From contig CAKPAX010000035.1 in the NCBI GenBank assembly GCA_934133175.1, positions 1-11,296 on the forward strand: a DNA stretch of 11,296 nucleotides. Direction: 5' to 3'. The notes under the pieces were generated by a model, which was given only the letters and a program-made list of their open reading frames with translations, did no database searches and was not told the origin of the DNA. How positions within the stretch are numbered: position 1 is the stretch's first letter; each line of letters opens with the position of its first letter. Origin of the DNA: an uncultured Clostridia bacterium. GTDB taxonomy: Bacteria; Bacillota; Clostridia; TANB77; CAG-508. Shown here one piece after another: positions 1 through 6,622 of this stretch. The position numbers were made by a program, and so were the translations under genes.

Positions 1-1271
1 CCTGCTTCATGATATGCAACTAATTTGTTTTCTTTTTCACTTCTTACTCTTGTTTTCTTTTCAGGTCCCATAGTTACTTTAACCATAGCATCTTCAATTT
101 CTTTCATACCTATTTCATTTAAGTTTCTTCTTGCTGCAAGTAATGCTGCTTCATTTAATACATTCTCTAAATCAGCTCCAGAAAATCCTGATGTATTTTT
201 GGCAATTATTTTTAAATCAACATCATCAGCTAATCTTTTCTTTCTGCTGTGTACTTCTAATATTTGTTCTCTTGCTTTTACGTCTGGTGCTCCTACTACT
301 ATTTGTCTATCAAATCTACCTGGTCTCAATAAAGCTTTATCTAATACATCTGGTCTATTTGTAGCAGCCAATACTATAACACCTTCATTTTCAGAGAATC
401 CATCCATTTCAACTAATAATTGATTTAATGTTTGCTCTCTTTCATCATGTCCACCACCAAGTCCTGCACCTCTTTGACGACCAACTGCATCAATCTCATC
501 TATAAATATAATACATGGCGCATTCTTTTTAGCTTGTTCAAATAAATCTCTAACTCTTGATGCACCAACACCAACAAACATTTCGACAAAATCAGAACCA
601 CTTATAATAAAGAATGGAACTCCTGCTTCTCCAGCAACGGCTTTTGCTAATAATGTTTTACCAGTACCTGGTTGACCAACAAGTAAAACTCCTTTTGGAA
701 TTCTTGCTCCCATATCTGTAAATTTCTTTGGATTTTTTAAAAATTCTACAATTTCTTCTAATTCTTCTTTTTCTTCATCAACACCTGCTACATCTTCAAA
801 TGTGATCTTGTTTTTATCTGCTGATGTCATCATTCTAGCTTTACTTTTTCCAAATGATATAGTTTTATTTCCCCCCTGGTTATTTCCACTCATCATAAAG
901 AACCAGAATATAAAGAATATTGCTAATAAACCAAATGGTGTAAGTAAACTTAATATTGTAATAAATATTGATTCTGATTTTTCACTTAATGAAAAATTAC
1001 CATTTTTTAAATATTCTTGTGAATATGTCATAAAACTTTCCACATCAGGAATATTAACTTCTTTTCTTATTTTATCAGATTTTAATTGTACATTCGCTGT
1101 TTTTCCATCAGCTTCAATTTCAATCTTTTCTACATTTCCTGCTTCAATATTTGTAATTAATTCAGAATATATCATTTTAGAACTACTATTTTCTAATATT
1201 GAAGATAATAATACTATAAATATAATCCCTATTATTAACCACATTGCTAATGTTTTTATTCCTTTTTTCAA
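1..1271 (-). CDS. ftsH: ATP-dependent zinc metalloprotease FtsH, N-terminal 423 codons (3' end outside window)
   Basis: FtsH is a membrane-anchored hexameric AAA+ protease that pulls misfolded or regulatory proteins through its pore and degrades them at a zinc site. The fragment shows a short cytoplasmic start, a first membrane segment (about residues 7-27), an extracytoplasmic domain (about 28-100), a second membrane segment (about 103-127), then the AAA+ domain. Visible motifs are Walker A GQPGTGKT (199-206), pore loop FVG (232-234), Walker B FIDEID (256-261) and the second region of homology with arginine fingers R316 and R319. The window cuts the gene inside the zinc motif: H421-E422-A423-G is present, the second histidine is not. 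The start is TTG, chosen because AAAGGAGG lies 8 nt upstream and the first membrane segment follows at the usual distance; the next ATG is nine codons in and has no such site. Walker A has Gln where most relatives have Pro. tilS lies upstream, without the hpt gene that separates them in Bacillus. Confidence 0.97.
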   Translation of the reverse strand, partial: MKKGIKTLAMWLIIGIIFIVLLSSILENSSSKMIYSELITNIEAGNVEKIEIEADGKTANVQLKSDKIRKEVNIPDVESFMTYSQEYLKNGNFSLSEKSESIFITILSLLTPFGLLAIFFIFWFFMMSGNNQGGNKTISFGKSKARMMTSADKNKITFEDVAGVDEEKEELEEIVEFLKNPKKFTDMGARIPKGVLLVGQPGTGKTLLAKAVAGEAGVPFFIISGSDFVEMFVGVGASRVRDLFEQAKKNAPCIIFIDEIDAVGRQRGAGLGGGHDEREQTLNQLLVEMDGFSENEGVIVLAATNRPDVLDKALLRPGRFDRQIVVGAPDVKAREQILEVHSRKKRLADDVDLKIIAKNTSGFSGADLENVLNEAALLAARRNLNEIGMKEIEDAMVKVTMGPEKKTRVRSEKENKLVAYHEA

Positions 1272-1279
1272 ATCAATTT

Positions 1280-1287
1280 CCTCCTTT
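1280..1287 (-). promoter_or_regulatory. Ribosome binding site of ftsH (fixes a TTG start)
   Basis: AAAGGAGG is a near-perfect Shine-Dalgarno sequence with an 8-nt spacer to TTG at 1271-1269. It decides the start, because no in-frame ATG lies at a suitable distance. Confidence 0.85.
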
Positions 1288-1317
1288 AAGGTTCCAGTTA
1301 ATCATTTGATTATTTTA

Positions 1318-1345
1318 TATGGTTAAAGTTTGTTACATAACCATA
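1318..1345 (-). repeat. Hairpin in the ftsH 5' leader
   Basis: TATGGTTA and TAACCATA form a perfect 8-bp stem with a 12-nt loop, inside the roughly 88-nt leader expected from the promoter at 1366-1394. There is no U-tract, so it is not a terminator. A second small inverted repeat, TAATCA-TT-TGATTA (1299-1312), lies between it and the ribosome binding site. Either could be an mRNA structure or a protein-binding site in DNA; the function is unknown. Confidence 0.4.
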
Positions 1346-1365
1346 CCTGTTTAAAATTTATCCAA

Positions 1366-1394
1366 AATATAACATATAAAAATTTTATTTACAA
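1366..1394 (-). promoter_or_regulatory. Probable sigma-A promoter of ftsH
   Basis: Read on the minus strand, TTGTAA (1394-1389) is followed after exactly 17 nt by TATATT (1371-1366). TG stands one base upstream of the -10 hexamer, giving an extended -10. Predicted transcription starts near 1359, giving a leader of about 88 nt. The upstream flank is A-rich. In such an AT-rich genome chance matches are common, but the spacing, the TG and the position all fit. Confidence 0.6.
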
Positions 1395-1404
1395 TAGTTT
1401 TTTT

Positions 1405-1471
1405 ATGTCTTTTTTGTTACAATTCCAATCACGTTTTTTCCTACTACGGAAGGCAGTTTTACGGACTTTCA
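1405..1471. other. Unexplained GC-richer block in the tilS-ftsH gap
   Basis: Within the 217-nt gap (1272-1488) this stretch is clearly richer in G and C than the surrounding spacer. On the minus strand it has a direct repeat TCCGTA (1465-1460 and 1450-1445, 15-nt period). I do not recognise it as a known RNA family and find no convincing stem. It could be a regulatory region upstream of the ftsH promoter, a degenerate gene remnant or a small RNA. Confidence 0.3.
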
Positions 1472-1488
1472 AAAAAATTTAAAAATTT

Positions 1489-2529
1489 TCAAAATTTATT
1501 TTTTTCATTAACTAATGTAAAAAAAATCTTTTTGTCTTTAATCAAAACTTTTATATTCTTATTTGGCATTGTGAATTTATTTCCTACATTACTATTACAC
1601 AATTTTACAACATCATCTATATGTATTTTTTCTATTCCAGCACTATTCCCTAAGACTTGAGACATACTATCAAAAACTATTCTCTTTTGTATTACCTTAT
1701 TTAAACCATTAAATTTTTTTAAATCTAAAATTATTTCACTATTATTTTTATTAACAATAATTTTATTTAATTCATTTTTTGTTATTTCTTCTAAAAAACT
1801 TTCTTCTTCTGTAACAACTTGTGATAATCTATCCATAGCATCAATTATATTAGGATTAAACTCTTGTTTTATATATGGAATAATTATATTTCTTATTTTA
1901 TTTCTTGTATATGTATTTTCAAAGTTTGTTTTATCTATTCTAGGATTTAAAGAATTATATTCACAATATTCTTCAATTTCATTTCTTTCCATCCCAAGAA
2001 TAGGTCTTATATATTTATTATTTCTTATTGGCTCGATTCCTTTTAAACCTGTTAAGCCAGATCCACGTAATAAATTCATTATTATTGTTTCAGCTTTATC
2101 ATTTTTATTATGAGCGATTGCAATTTTTTGAGAATTTGTATTTTTTAATATTTCATCAAAAAATTGATATCTTAATATTCTTCCAGCTTCTTCTGTTCCC
2201 ACTTTATTATTATTAGCATATTTTTGCACATCTATTCTTTTTGCATAACATTCTATATTATTTTTTTTGCAATATTCTACAACATATTGCTCATCGTCAA
2301 TTGCTTCTTCTCTAATCATATGGTTAACATGAGCAACAATTAATTCACAATTTAATTTTTTATTTTCTTTAAGTTTTCTTAATGTGTCAAGCATAAAAAT
2401 AGAGTCAGGTCCACCAGAAACTCCAAGAACAATCCTATCTCCTGATTTAATTAATTGATATTCATTTATAAATTTTAAAATTCTTTCTAATATTACATTG
2501 TTTATTTCAAAATCTTTTCTACTTTTCAT
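1489..2529 (-). CDS. tilS: tRNA(Ile)-lysidine synthetase TilS, short form
   Basis: TilS uses ATP to attach lysine to C34 of the CAU-anticodon tRNA-Ile, so that it reads AUA as isoleucine rather than AUG. The 346-residue product carries the N-type ATP pyrophosphatase P-loop SGGPDS (38-43), the AHVNH segment (66-70), an RILRYQFF segment (117-124), and AHNKNDKAET...NLLRGSGLTGLKG (139-164), all typical of the TilS catalytic domain. The remainder is a helical middle domain (about 210-340). Firmicute TilS proteins are usually well over 400 residues; the C-terminal substrate-binding domain appears to be missing, and the protein ends soon after the segment NKNIKVLIKDKKIFF. The start is the ATG at 2529-2527, preceded by AAGGAG with a 6-nt spacer. 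An upstream in-frame ATG at 2559 lies inside a palindrome and lacks a ribosome binding site. The stop is TGA. tilS has its own promoter downstream of dnaB, and ftsH follows. Confidence 0.93.
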   Translation of the reverse strand: MKSRKDFEINNVILERILKFINEYQLIKSGDRIVLGVSGGPDSIFMLDTLRKLKENKKLNCELIVAHVNHMIREEAIDDEQYVVEYCKKNNIECYAKRIDVQKYANNNKVGTEEAGRILRYQFFDEILKNTNSQKIAIAHNKNDKAETIIMNLLRGSGLTGLKGIEPIRNNKYIRPILGMERNEIEEYCEYNSLNPRIDKTNFENTYTRNKIRNIIIPYIKQEFNPNIIDAMDRLSQVVTEEESFLEEITKNELNKIIVNKNNSEIILDLKKFNGLNKVIQKRIVFDSMSQVLGNSAGIEKIHIDDVVKLCNSNVGNKFTMPNKNIKVLIKDKKIFFTLVNEKNKF

Positions 2530-2535
2530 AAACTT

Positions 2536-2541
2536 CTCCTT
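2536..2541 (-). promoter_or_regulatory. Ribosome binding site of tilS (decides the start)
   Basis: AAGGAG lies 6 nt before the ATG at 2529. The alternative ATGs at 2559 and 2556 have hairpin sequence and no purine-rich site in front of them, so the first 11 codons of the longer reading frame are rejected. Confidence 0.85.
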
Positions 2542-2547
2542 AAATCT

Positions 2548-2577
2548 ATAAGGCATCACTTAATTATGATGCCTTAT
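2548..2577. repeat. 11-bp perfect inverted repeat over the tilS transcription start
   Basis: The arms ATAAGGCATCA (2548-2558) and TGATGCCTTAT (2567-2577) are perfectly complementary around an 8-nt centre. The repeat overlaps two bases of the -10 box and spans the predicted tilS start point. No U-tract follows on either strand, so a Rho-independent terminator is unlikely. It may be an operator for a dimeric repressor, or a hairpin in mRNA reading through from dnaB. Confidence 0.6.
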
Positions 2578-2584
2578 TATAACA
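2576..2584 (-). promoter_or_regulatory. Extended -10 promoter of tilS
   Basis: TGTTATAAT on the minus strand is a perfect extended -10 element (TG-N-TATAAT). No good -35 box lies 16-18 nt upstream (the sequence there is AAATTG or CAAATT), as is common for extended -10 promoters. An AT-rich bulged inverted repeat (ACAATTT/AAATTGT) occupies the upstream region next to the dnaB stop. Confidence 0.55.
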
Positions 2585-2644
2585 CTTTATATATACACAA
2601 TTTGTCGAAATTCAAAATTGTATATTAATTTTTTATTTTTATCA

Positions 2645-3979
2645 CTAATCATCAAATCTTTTCTCTAGATTAACAAATTTAGTATAATTTCCAAGCCATA
2701 ATAATTCAACCGTTCCTGTTGAACCTCCTCTATGTTTAGCAATAATAACTTCTGCTATATCCTTTTTTTCACTTTCTTGATTATAATAATCATCTCTATA
2801 TAAGAACATTACTATATCAGCATCTTGCTCTATAGCTCCTGATTCACGGAGATCAGAAAGCATTGGTCTATGATCTGGTCTTTGTTCTACAGCTCTTGAT
2901 AATTGTGAAAGTGCAATTACTGGAACTCCAATTTCCTTTGCTAGCATTTTTAGTGATCTACTTATTTCAGAAATCTCTTGTTCACGGCTTCCACCTCTTT
3001 TATTTGTTCCTTGAACTAATTGCAAATAATCTATTACAACTAATCCGATATTTTTCTCTAATTTTAGTTTTCTACATTTTGCTCTAATTTCCATTACCGA
3101 TATTCCAGGAGTATCATCAATATAAATTTCCGCTTCTGAAAGTGGTCCTATACTACCAGCAAGTTTTTCCCAATCTTCTTCATCTAACTTACCAGTTCTT
3201 ACTTTATTACTGTCTACCATAGCTTCACTACAAAGAATTCTGTTTACCATTTGTTCTTTTGACATTTCCAAGCTAAACACTACAACTGGTACATTAGCTT
3301 TCAAAGCCGCATTAGCAGCTATATTTAGTGCAAATGCTGATTTTCCCATTGCAGGTCTCGCAGCAATCAAAACTAAGTCTGATGGGTGTAATCCAGCGGT
3401 TTTATAATCAAGTTCTGTAAAACCTGTTGGAACACCAGTAATATGTTGTTTTCTATTATATAACTCCTCTAATTGTGTAAAGCTATCTACCAAAACATCC
3501 TTTATAGGTGTATATCCTTTTTGACTTTTATCTTGCATTATATCAAAAATTTTTTTCTCCGCACTATCCATAATATGATCTACTTCTTCTGTAGGGTCAT
3601 AGCCTAACTCTATAATTTCATTTGCTGTCTTTATTAGATTTCTTAAAACCGCTTTTTCCTCTACAATCTTTATATATTTTTCCACATTCGCTGTAGTTGG
3701 CACCTTATCTGGAAGACCTGCTAAATATTCTAATCCACCAACCTGTTCAAACTTTCCAAGTGAAGCTAATTCATCTTTTACTGTAATTATATCAATTGGT
3801 TCTGCTCTATTATATAAATTTAATATAGATTCATATATAATCTTATTATCATCTCTATAAAAACTATCTACCTTTAATTTTTCTATAGCAGAAATAACAG
3901 CATCTTTATCTGTAAGCATACTTCCCAAAACTGCTTGTTCTGCTTCTAGATCATGTGGTGGTATTTTTCCTAAATCCAT
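2645..3979 (-). CDS. dnaB: Replicative DNA helicase DnaB (called DnaC in Bacillus)
   Basis: This is the hexameric helicase that unwinds DNA ahead of the replication fork, using ATP and working with DnaG primase and the loader. The 444-residue length is normal for the family. The N-terminal primase-interaction domain (about 1-105) opens with IPPHDLEAEQAVLGSML. A linker follows, then the RecA-like domain (about 175-444): Walker A ARPAMGKSA (207-215), catalytic glutamate E238 in SLEMS, Walker B VVIDYLQL (314-321, D317), SQLSR (358-362), LRESGAIEQDAD (377-388) and the arginine-finger region KHRGGSTG (415-422). No intein or insertion interrupts it. The start ATG has AGGAGG upstream with a short spacer. 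The gene starts one base after the rplI stop (TAA-A-ATG), so translation of the two is probably coupled. It ends in tandem in-frame stops TAG-TGA-TAA. Confidence 0.98.
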   Translation of the reverse strand: MDLGKIPPHDLEAEQAVLGSMLTDKDAVISAIEKLKVDSFYRDDNKIIYESILNLYNRAEPIDIITVKDELASLGKFEQVGGLEYLAGLPDKVPTTANVEKYIKIVEEKAVLRNLIKTANEIIELGYDPTEEVDHIMDSAEKKIFDIMQDKSQKGYTPIKDVLVDSFTQLEELYNRKQHITGVPTGFTELDYKTAGLHPSDLVLIAARPAMGKSAFALNIAANAALKANVPVVVFSLEMSKEQMVNRILCSEAMVDSNKVRTGKLDEEDWEKLAGSIGPLSEAEIYIDDTPGISVMEIRAKCRKLKLEKNIGLVVIDYLQLVQGTNKRGGSREQEISEISRSLKMLAKEIGVPVIALSQLSRAVEQRPDHRPMLSDLRESGAIEQDADIVMFLYRDDYYNQESEKKDIAEVIIAKHRGGSTGTVELLWLGNYTKFVNLEKRFDD

Positions 3980-3980
3980 T

Positions 3981-4427
3981 TTATCCTCCTATAGTTTCTA
4001 CTTTTAAAGTTCCAACTACTCCTTCATATAGTTTAATATTTACATCTTTTGTCCCTAATACTTTTATTGTTTCTTTTAATTCAATTTTTTTCTTATCTAT
4101 TTTTATTTTATATTCTCTATCCAAACAATCAGATATTTCTTTAGCAGACACACCACCAAAAACTTTCCCATTTTCTCCTACTTTAACATTTATTCTTAAA
4201 GTTATTTTAGACAATTTATCTGCTATTTTTTCTGCTTCTTCTTTTTGAGTATCTTTCTTAAATTGCGTTGCTTCTTGCTTTGATTTTAATTTTGACATAT
4301 TTTCTGCATTTGCCTCTACAGCTAAATTCTTAGGAAATAAGAAGTTTCTTGCATATCCATCAGATGCATTTATTATTTGATCTTTTTTTCCTACTCCTTT
4401 AATATCTGCCTTTAAGATTACCTTCAT
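3981..4427 (-). CDS. rplI: 50S ribosomal protein L9
   Basis: L9 binds 23S rRNA near the base of the L1 stalk through its N-terminal domain; a long helix carries a second domain away from the subunit and helps maintain reading frame. The 148-residue length fits the family. The N-domain (about 1-50) has the L9 signature around SDGYARNFLFPKNLA (22-36), followed by a Lys/Glu/Gln-rich connecting helix (about 42-76) and the C-domain (about 77-148) with GKVFGGVSAKEI. The start ATG at 4427 has AGGAGG 5 nt upstream. The gene lies 19 nt after gdpP and 1 nt before dnaB, the conserved Firmicute order gdpP-rplI-dnaB. Its last codons (ATA GGA GGA TAA) also provide the dnaB ribosome binding site. Confidence 0.98.
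   Translation of the reverse strand: MKVILKADIKGVGKKDQIINASDGYARNFLFPKNLAVEANAENMSKLKSKQEATQFKKDTQKEEAEKIADKLSKITLRINVKVGENGKVFGGVSAKEISDCLDREYKIKIDKKKIELKETIKVLGTKDVNIKLYEGVVGTLKVETIGG
3984..3989 (-). promoter_or_regulatory. dnaB ribosome binding site embedded in the end of rplI
   Basis: The bases of the last two glycine codons of rplI, GGAGGA, form the core of the dnaB Shine-Dalgarno sequence, directly before the TAA stop and the ATG. Ribosomes finishing L9 therefore sit on the dnaB initiation site. Confidence 0.85.
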
Positions 4428-4446
4428 ATTTACCTCCTAAATTTTA

Positions 4447-6447
4447 TTAATTTGACAATTCTTCAAAATATTCATTTATACGTATAATAAGTTCTTGTTT
4501 AACCTCTTCAACTGTCATATTTTCAACTTGAGCACCAGCAACAGTTATATGTCCGCCTCCACCCAATTTTTCTAATATAACTTGAACATTTATATCACCT
4601 ATTGAACGTCCACTAATACATACTTTTTCTCCAAGATTTCCTATTACAAATGATGCTGTTATATCACTAATTGTTAATAATTCATCAGCAGCTTTAGCAC
4701 AAATTAAACTTGTATCCTTATCTTGTGTATTATAAACTGATATTGCTATTGTGTCATTTGTTATTTCTGCATTTTTAACAATTTCTGATATTTTATTATA
4801 ATCTTCTAATCCGCTTTGGAACCATTTTTTTACTCTTATTATATCAACTCCACACTTACGCAAATATGCCGCAGCTTCAAATGTTCTAACACCTGTTTTA
4901 AATGTAAAGTTTTTAGTATCCATCATTATACCTGCATATAATCCTTCTGCCTCTAAAGTTTTTAATTCTATCTTTGTTTCTGTGTATTGTAATAATTCAG
5001 TTACAAGTTCCGCAGCAGATGATGCATATACTTCTTGGAATGTTAAAATACTTTGTTCTATATAATCTGCACTTCTTCTATGGTGATCAATTATAACAAT
5101 TTTATTTGTTTTATTTAATAATTCCGGCTCTTCAACATAATTAATTTTGTGTGTATCTACAACTAAAAGTAATGTATCTGGTGTTATTTTATTTAATGCT
5201 GTTGAACTATCTATTAATGTTTTCTTATATTCTTCTTCTTTGTCTAAACTCTCAATAAAATTCTTTAATGTAGCTCCTTGTGTATCTGTAACTATTAATG
5301 CTTCTTTATTTAAACTTTTTACTAATCTATATAAGCCTAAACTTGATCCTAAACAGTCTATATCTGGATTTGTGTGTCCCATTATCATAACTTGACTAGA
5401 TTCTGTTATTAATTCCTCTAATGCATGAGCAACAGTCCTTGCTTTTACTTTAGTCCTTTTTTCAACTTCTTCTACTCTTCCACCAAAGAAATGATATTTT
5501 CCATTTTCTCTTATTGCCGCCTGATCTCCACCTCTACCTAATACTATATCCATAGTAGCTAATGCAGATTTATATATTTCCTTTTCTGTTTCTCCCTCAT
5601 TAGAAATAGCAATACTTAAAGTTAATTGAACTTTTTCCTTTATAGTCAATTCTTTTACTGTATCTAATATACTAAATTTATTTTCTCTTATTTGTTCCAA
5701 ATATTTTTGCTCAAAAATATACACAAAAGTATCCCTATCTGATTTTACAACAAATCCATTTGTTTCATTTACCCATTCATATATATTTTTTTCTATTTCC
5801 GCCATAATCTGAGTTTTATCATCACTATCTATAATTTGCATTATTTCTTCATAATTATCTACTCTTATTATACCTACACAAGTTCTTGAATCATTAAAAT
5901 CTTTTTGCAATTTAACATATTTTGTCTCATCAATAAAATAAAACACCATCATATGTTCTTTTATTTTTCTTTTTGATTTTGTAAATTGTCCTATTATTTT
6001 ATAATTCTTCTTTCCTATTTTTACTTGAGTTAATATTGACTTATCTTTATTTTCTTTTTTTATTTCTTCTTTTACATCTAATATTAAATCATTTATATAA
6101 TTATTAATATCTATATTTGCAAATTCAGAAATAAATTTACTACTTCTCCATACAACATTTCCATCTGTTTCTACAATAATAAGTGGAAATGGTGAATTTA
6201 TCAAACTACTTTTAGCAGCAGAATCAACTGTTAATGTTAAATCTTGTAATTGCTCTGATATCTCACTTTTTCTTTTATTATTTGCAAAATATGTATATCC
6301 AATAATTAATGCATATATTATTACTGAAGGTATTATAAATACAGGTCTTATAGTACATATCATTACTAATAAAACCAATATTATTATTAAATATATTTTT
6401 GTTCTAGATACAAGGTTATCTAGTATTTTAATATTTTTATTTGCCAT
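4447..6447 (-). CDS. gdpP: Cyclic-di-AMP phosphodiesterase GdpP (PAS, degenerate GGDEF, DHH/DHHA1)
   Basis: GdpP hydrolyses the second messenger c-di-AMP to pApA, and so influences potassium and osmolyte balance, cell-wall stress and beta-lactam tolerance. The 666-residue protein has two membrane segments (about 17-34 and 36-53), a PAS-like domain (about 80-180; haem-binding in Bacillus), and a degenerate GGDEF domain (about 185-325) with SDRDT where an active cyclase has its signature, plus LGRGGDQA (303-310). The DHH domain (about 350-510) keeps the metal ligands: GHTNPDID (357-364: H357, D362, D364), VVDTH (D431), IIDHH (452-456) and MMDTKNF (D510). DHHA1 ends in GGGGH (629-633). All key catalytic residues are present, so it is probably active. 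The ATG start has AAGGAG 6 nt upstream. It is the first gene of the gdpP-rplI-dnaB operon, with its own promoter after the rpoC terminator. Confidence 0.96.
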   Translation of the reverse strand: MANKNIKILDNLVSRTKIYLIIILVLLVMICTIRPVFIIPSVIIYALIIGYTYFANNKRKSEISEQLQDLTLTVDSAAKSSLINSPFPLIIVETDGNVVWRSSKFISEFANIDINNYINDLILDVKEEIKKENKDKSILTQVKIGKKNYKIIGQFTKSKRKIKEHMMVFYFIDETKYVKLQKDFNDSRTCVGIIRVDNYEEIMQIIDSDDKTQIMAEIEKNIYEWVNETNGFVVKSDRDTFVYIFEQKYLEQIRENKFSILDTVKELTIKEKVQLTLSIAISNEGETEKEIYKSALATMDIVLGRGGDQAAIRENGKYHFFGGRVEEVEKRTKVKARTVAHALEELITESSQVMIMGHTNPDIDCLGSSLGLYRLVKSLNKEALIVTDTQGATLKNFIESLDKEEEYKKTLIDSSTALNKITPDTLLLVVDTHKINYVEEPELLNKTNKIVIIDHHRRSADYIEQSILTFQEVYASSAAELVTELLQYTETKIELKTLEAEGLYAGIMMDTKNFTFKTGVRTFEAAAYLRKCGVDIIRVKKWFQSGLEDYNKISEIVKNAEITNDTIAISVYNTQDKDTSLICAKAADELLTISDITASFVIGNLGEKVCISGRSIGDINVQVILEKLGGGGHITVAGAQVENMTVEEVKQELIIRINEYFEELSN

Positions 6448-6475
6448 AGATTTCTCCTTACAATTTATCTATTAT

Positions 6476-6504
6476 ATTTTACTTCTAAATACTGTATTTG
6501 TCAA
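6476..6504 (-). promoter_or_regulatory. Sigma-A promoter of the gdpP-rplI-dnaB operon
   Basis: The minus strand shows a consensus -35 TTGACA (6504-6499), a 17-nt spacer and TAAAAT (6481-6476). A TATAAT at 6476-6471 is too far from TTGACA (22 nt) to pair with it. The promoter lies in the 175-nt gap after the rpoC terminator and leaves a short leader before the ATG at 6447. Nothing else is evident in that gap. Confidence 0.75.
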
Positions 6505-6577
6505 GGAAAACGAAGTATAGATAATATTCTTCTAATAGTAAATATAACAGAAAATTAAGCAAATTTTCCTATAATAT

Positions 6578-6611
6578 AAAAAATACTGAGAAAAATTTCT
6601 CAGTATTTTTT
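6578..6611 (-). terminator. Rho-independent terminator of the rpoBC operon (symmetric)
   Basis: A nearly perfect palindrome with 16-nt arms around a 2-nt centre: the core stem is ATACTGAGAAA paired with TTTCTCAGTAT, flanked by A6 and T6. In RNA the innermost A-U pairs would open to form the loop. It begins 11 nt after the rpoC stop codon. Because both strands carry a T-tract it could also stop transcription from the other direction. Confidence 0.9.
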
Positions 6612-6622
6612 ATATATTAATA

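Noticed and set aside
802..1326. 174-codon open frame on the plus strand
   Set aside because: It lies antisense to ftsH and reads as hydrophobic low-complexity protein; the minus-strand frame has clear FtsH membrane segments and motifs. The same holds for the other plus-strand frames, such as 25-423, 3955-4248, 5147-5395 and 7113-7469.
1389..1472. 27-residue basic peptide frame between tilS and ftsH (minus strand)
   Set aside because: TTG start without a ribosome binding site, overlaps the ftsH -35 box, and no family is recognised. Kept only as part of the unexplained block.
1471..1500. A/T-only palindrome-like sequence after tilS as a terminator
   Set aside because: It consists of A and T runs with no GC in the stem, so a stable terminator hairpin is not supported.
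2530..2559. Longer TilS starting at ATG 2559 or 2556
   Set aside because: The region is the palindrome over the promoter, and the predicted transcript starts about there; no ribosome binding site precedes these ATGs, while AAGGAG precedes the ATG at 2529.
2585..2644. AT-rich bulged inverted repeat after dnaB as a terminator
   Set aside because: ACAATTT/AAATTGT gives a weak 7-bp stem with an 11-nt loop and no following U-tract.
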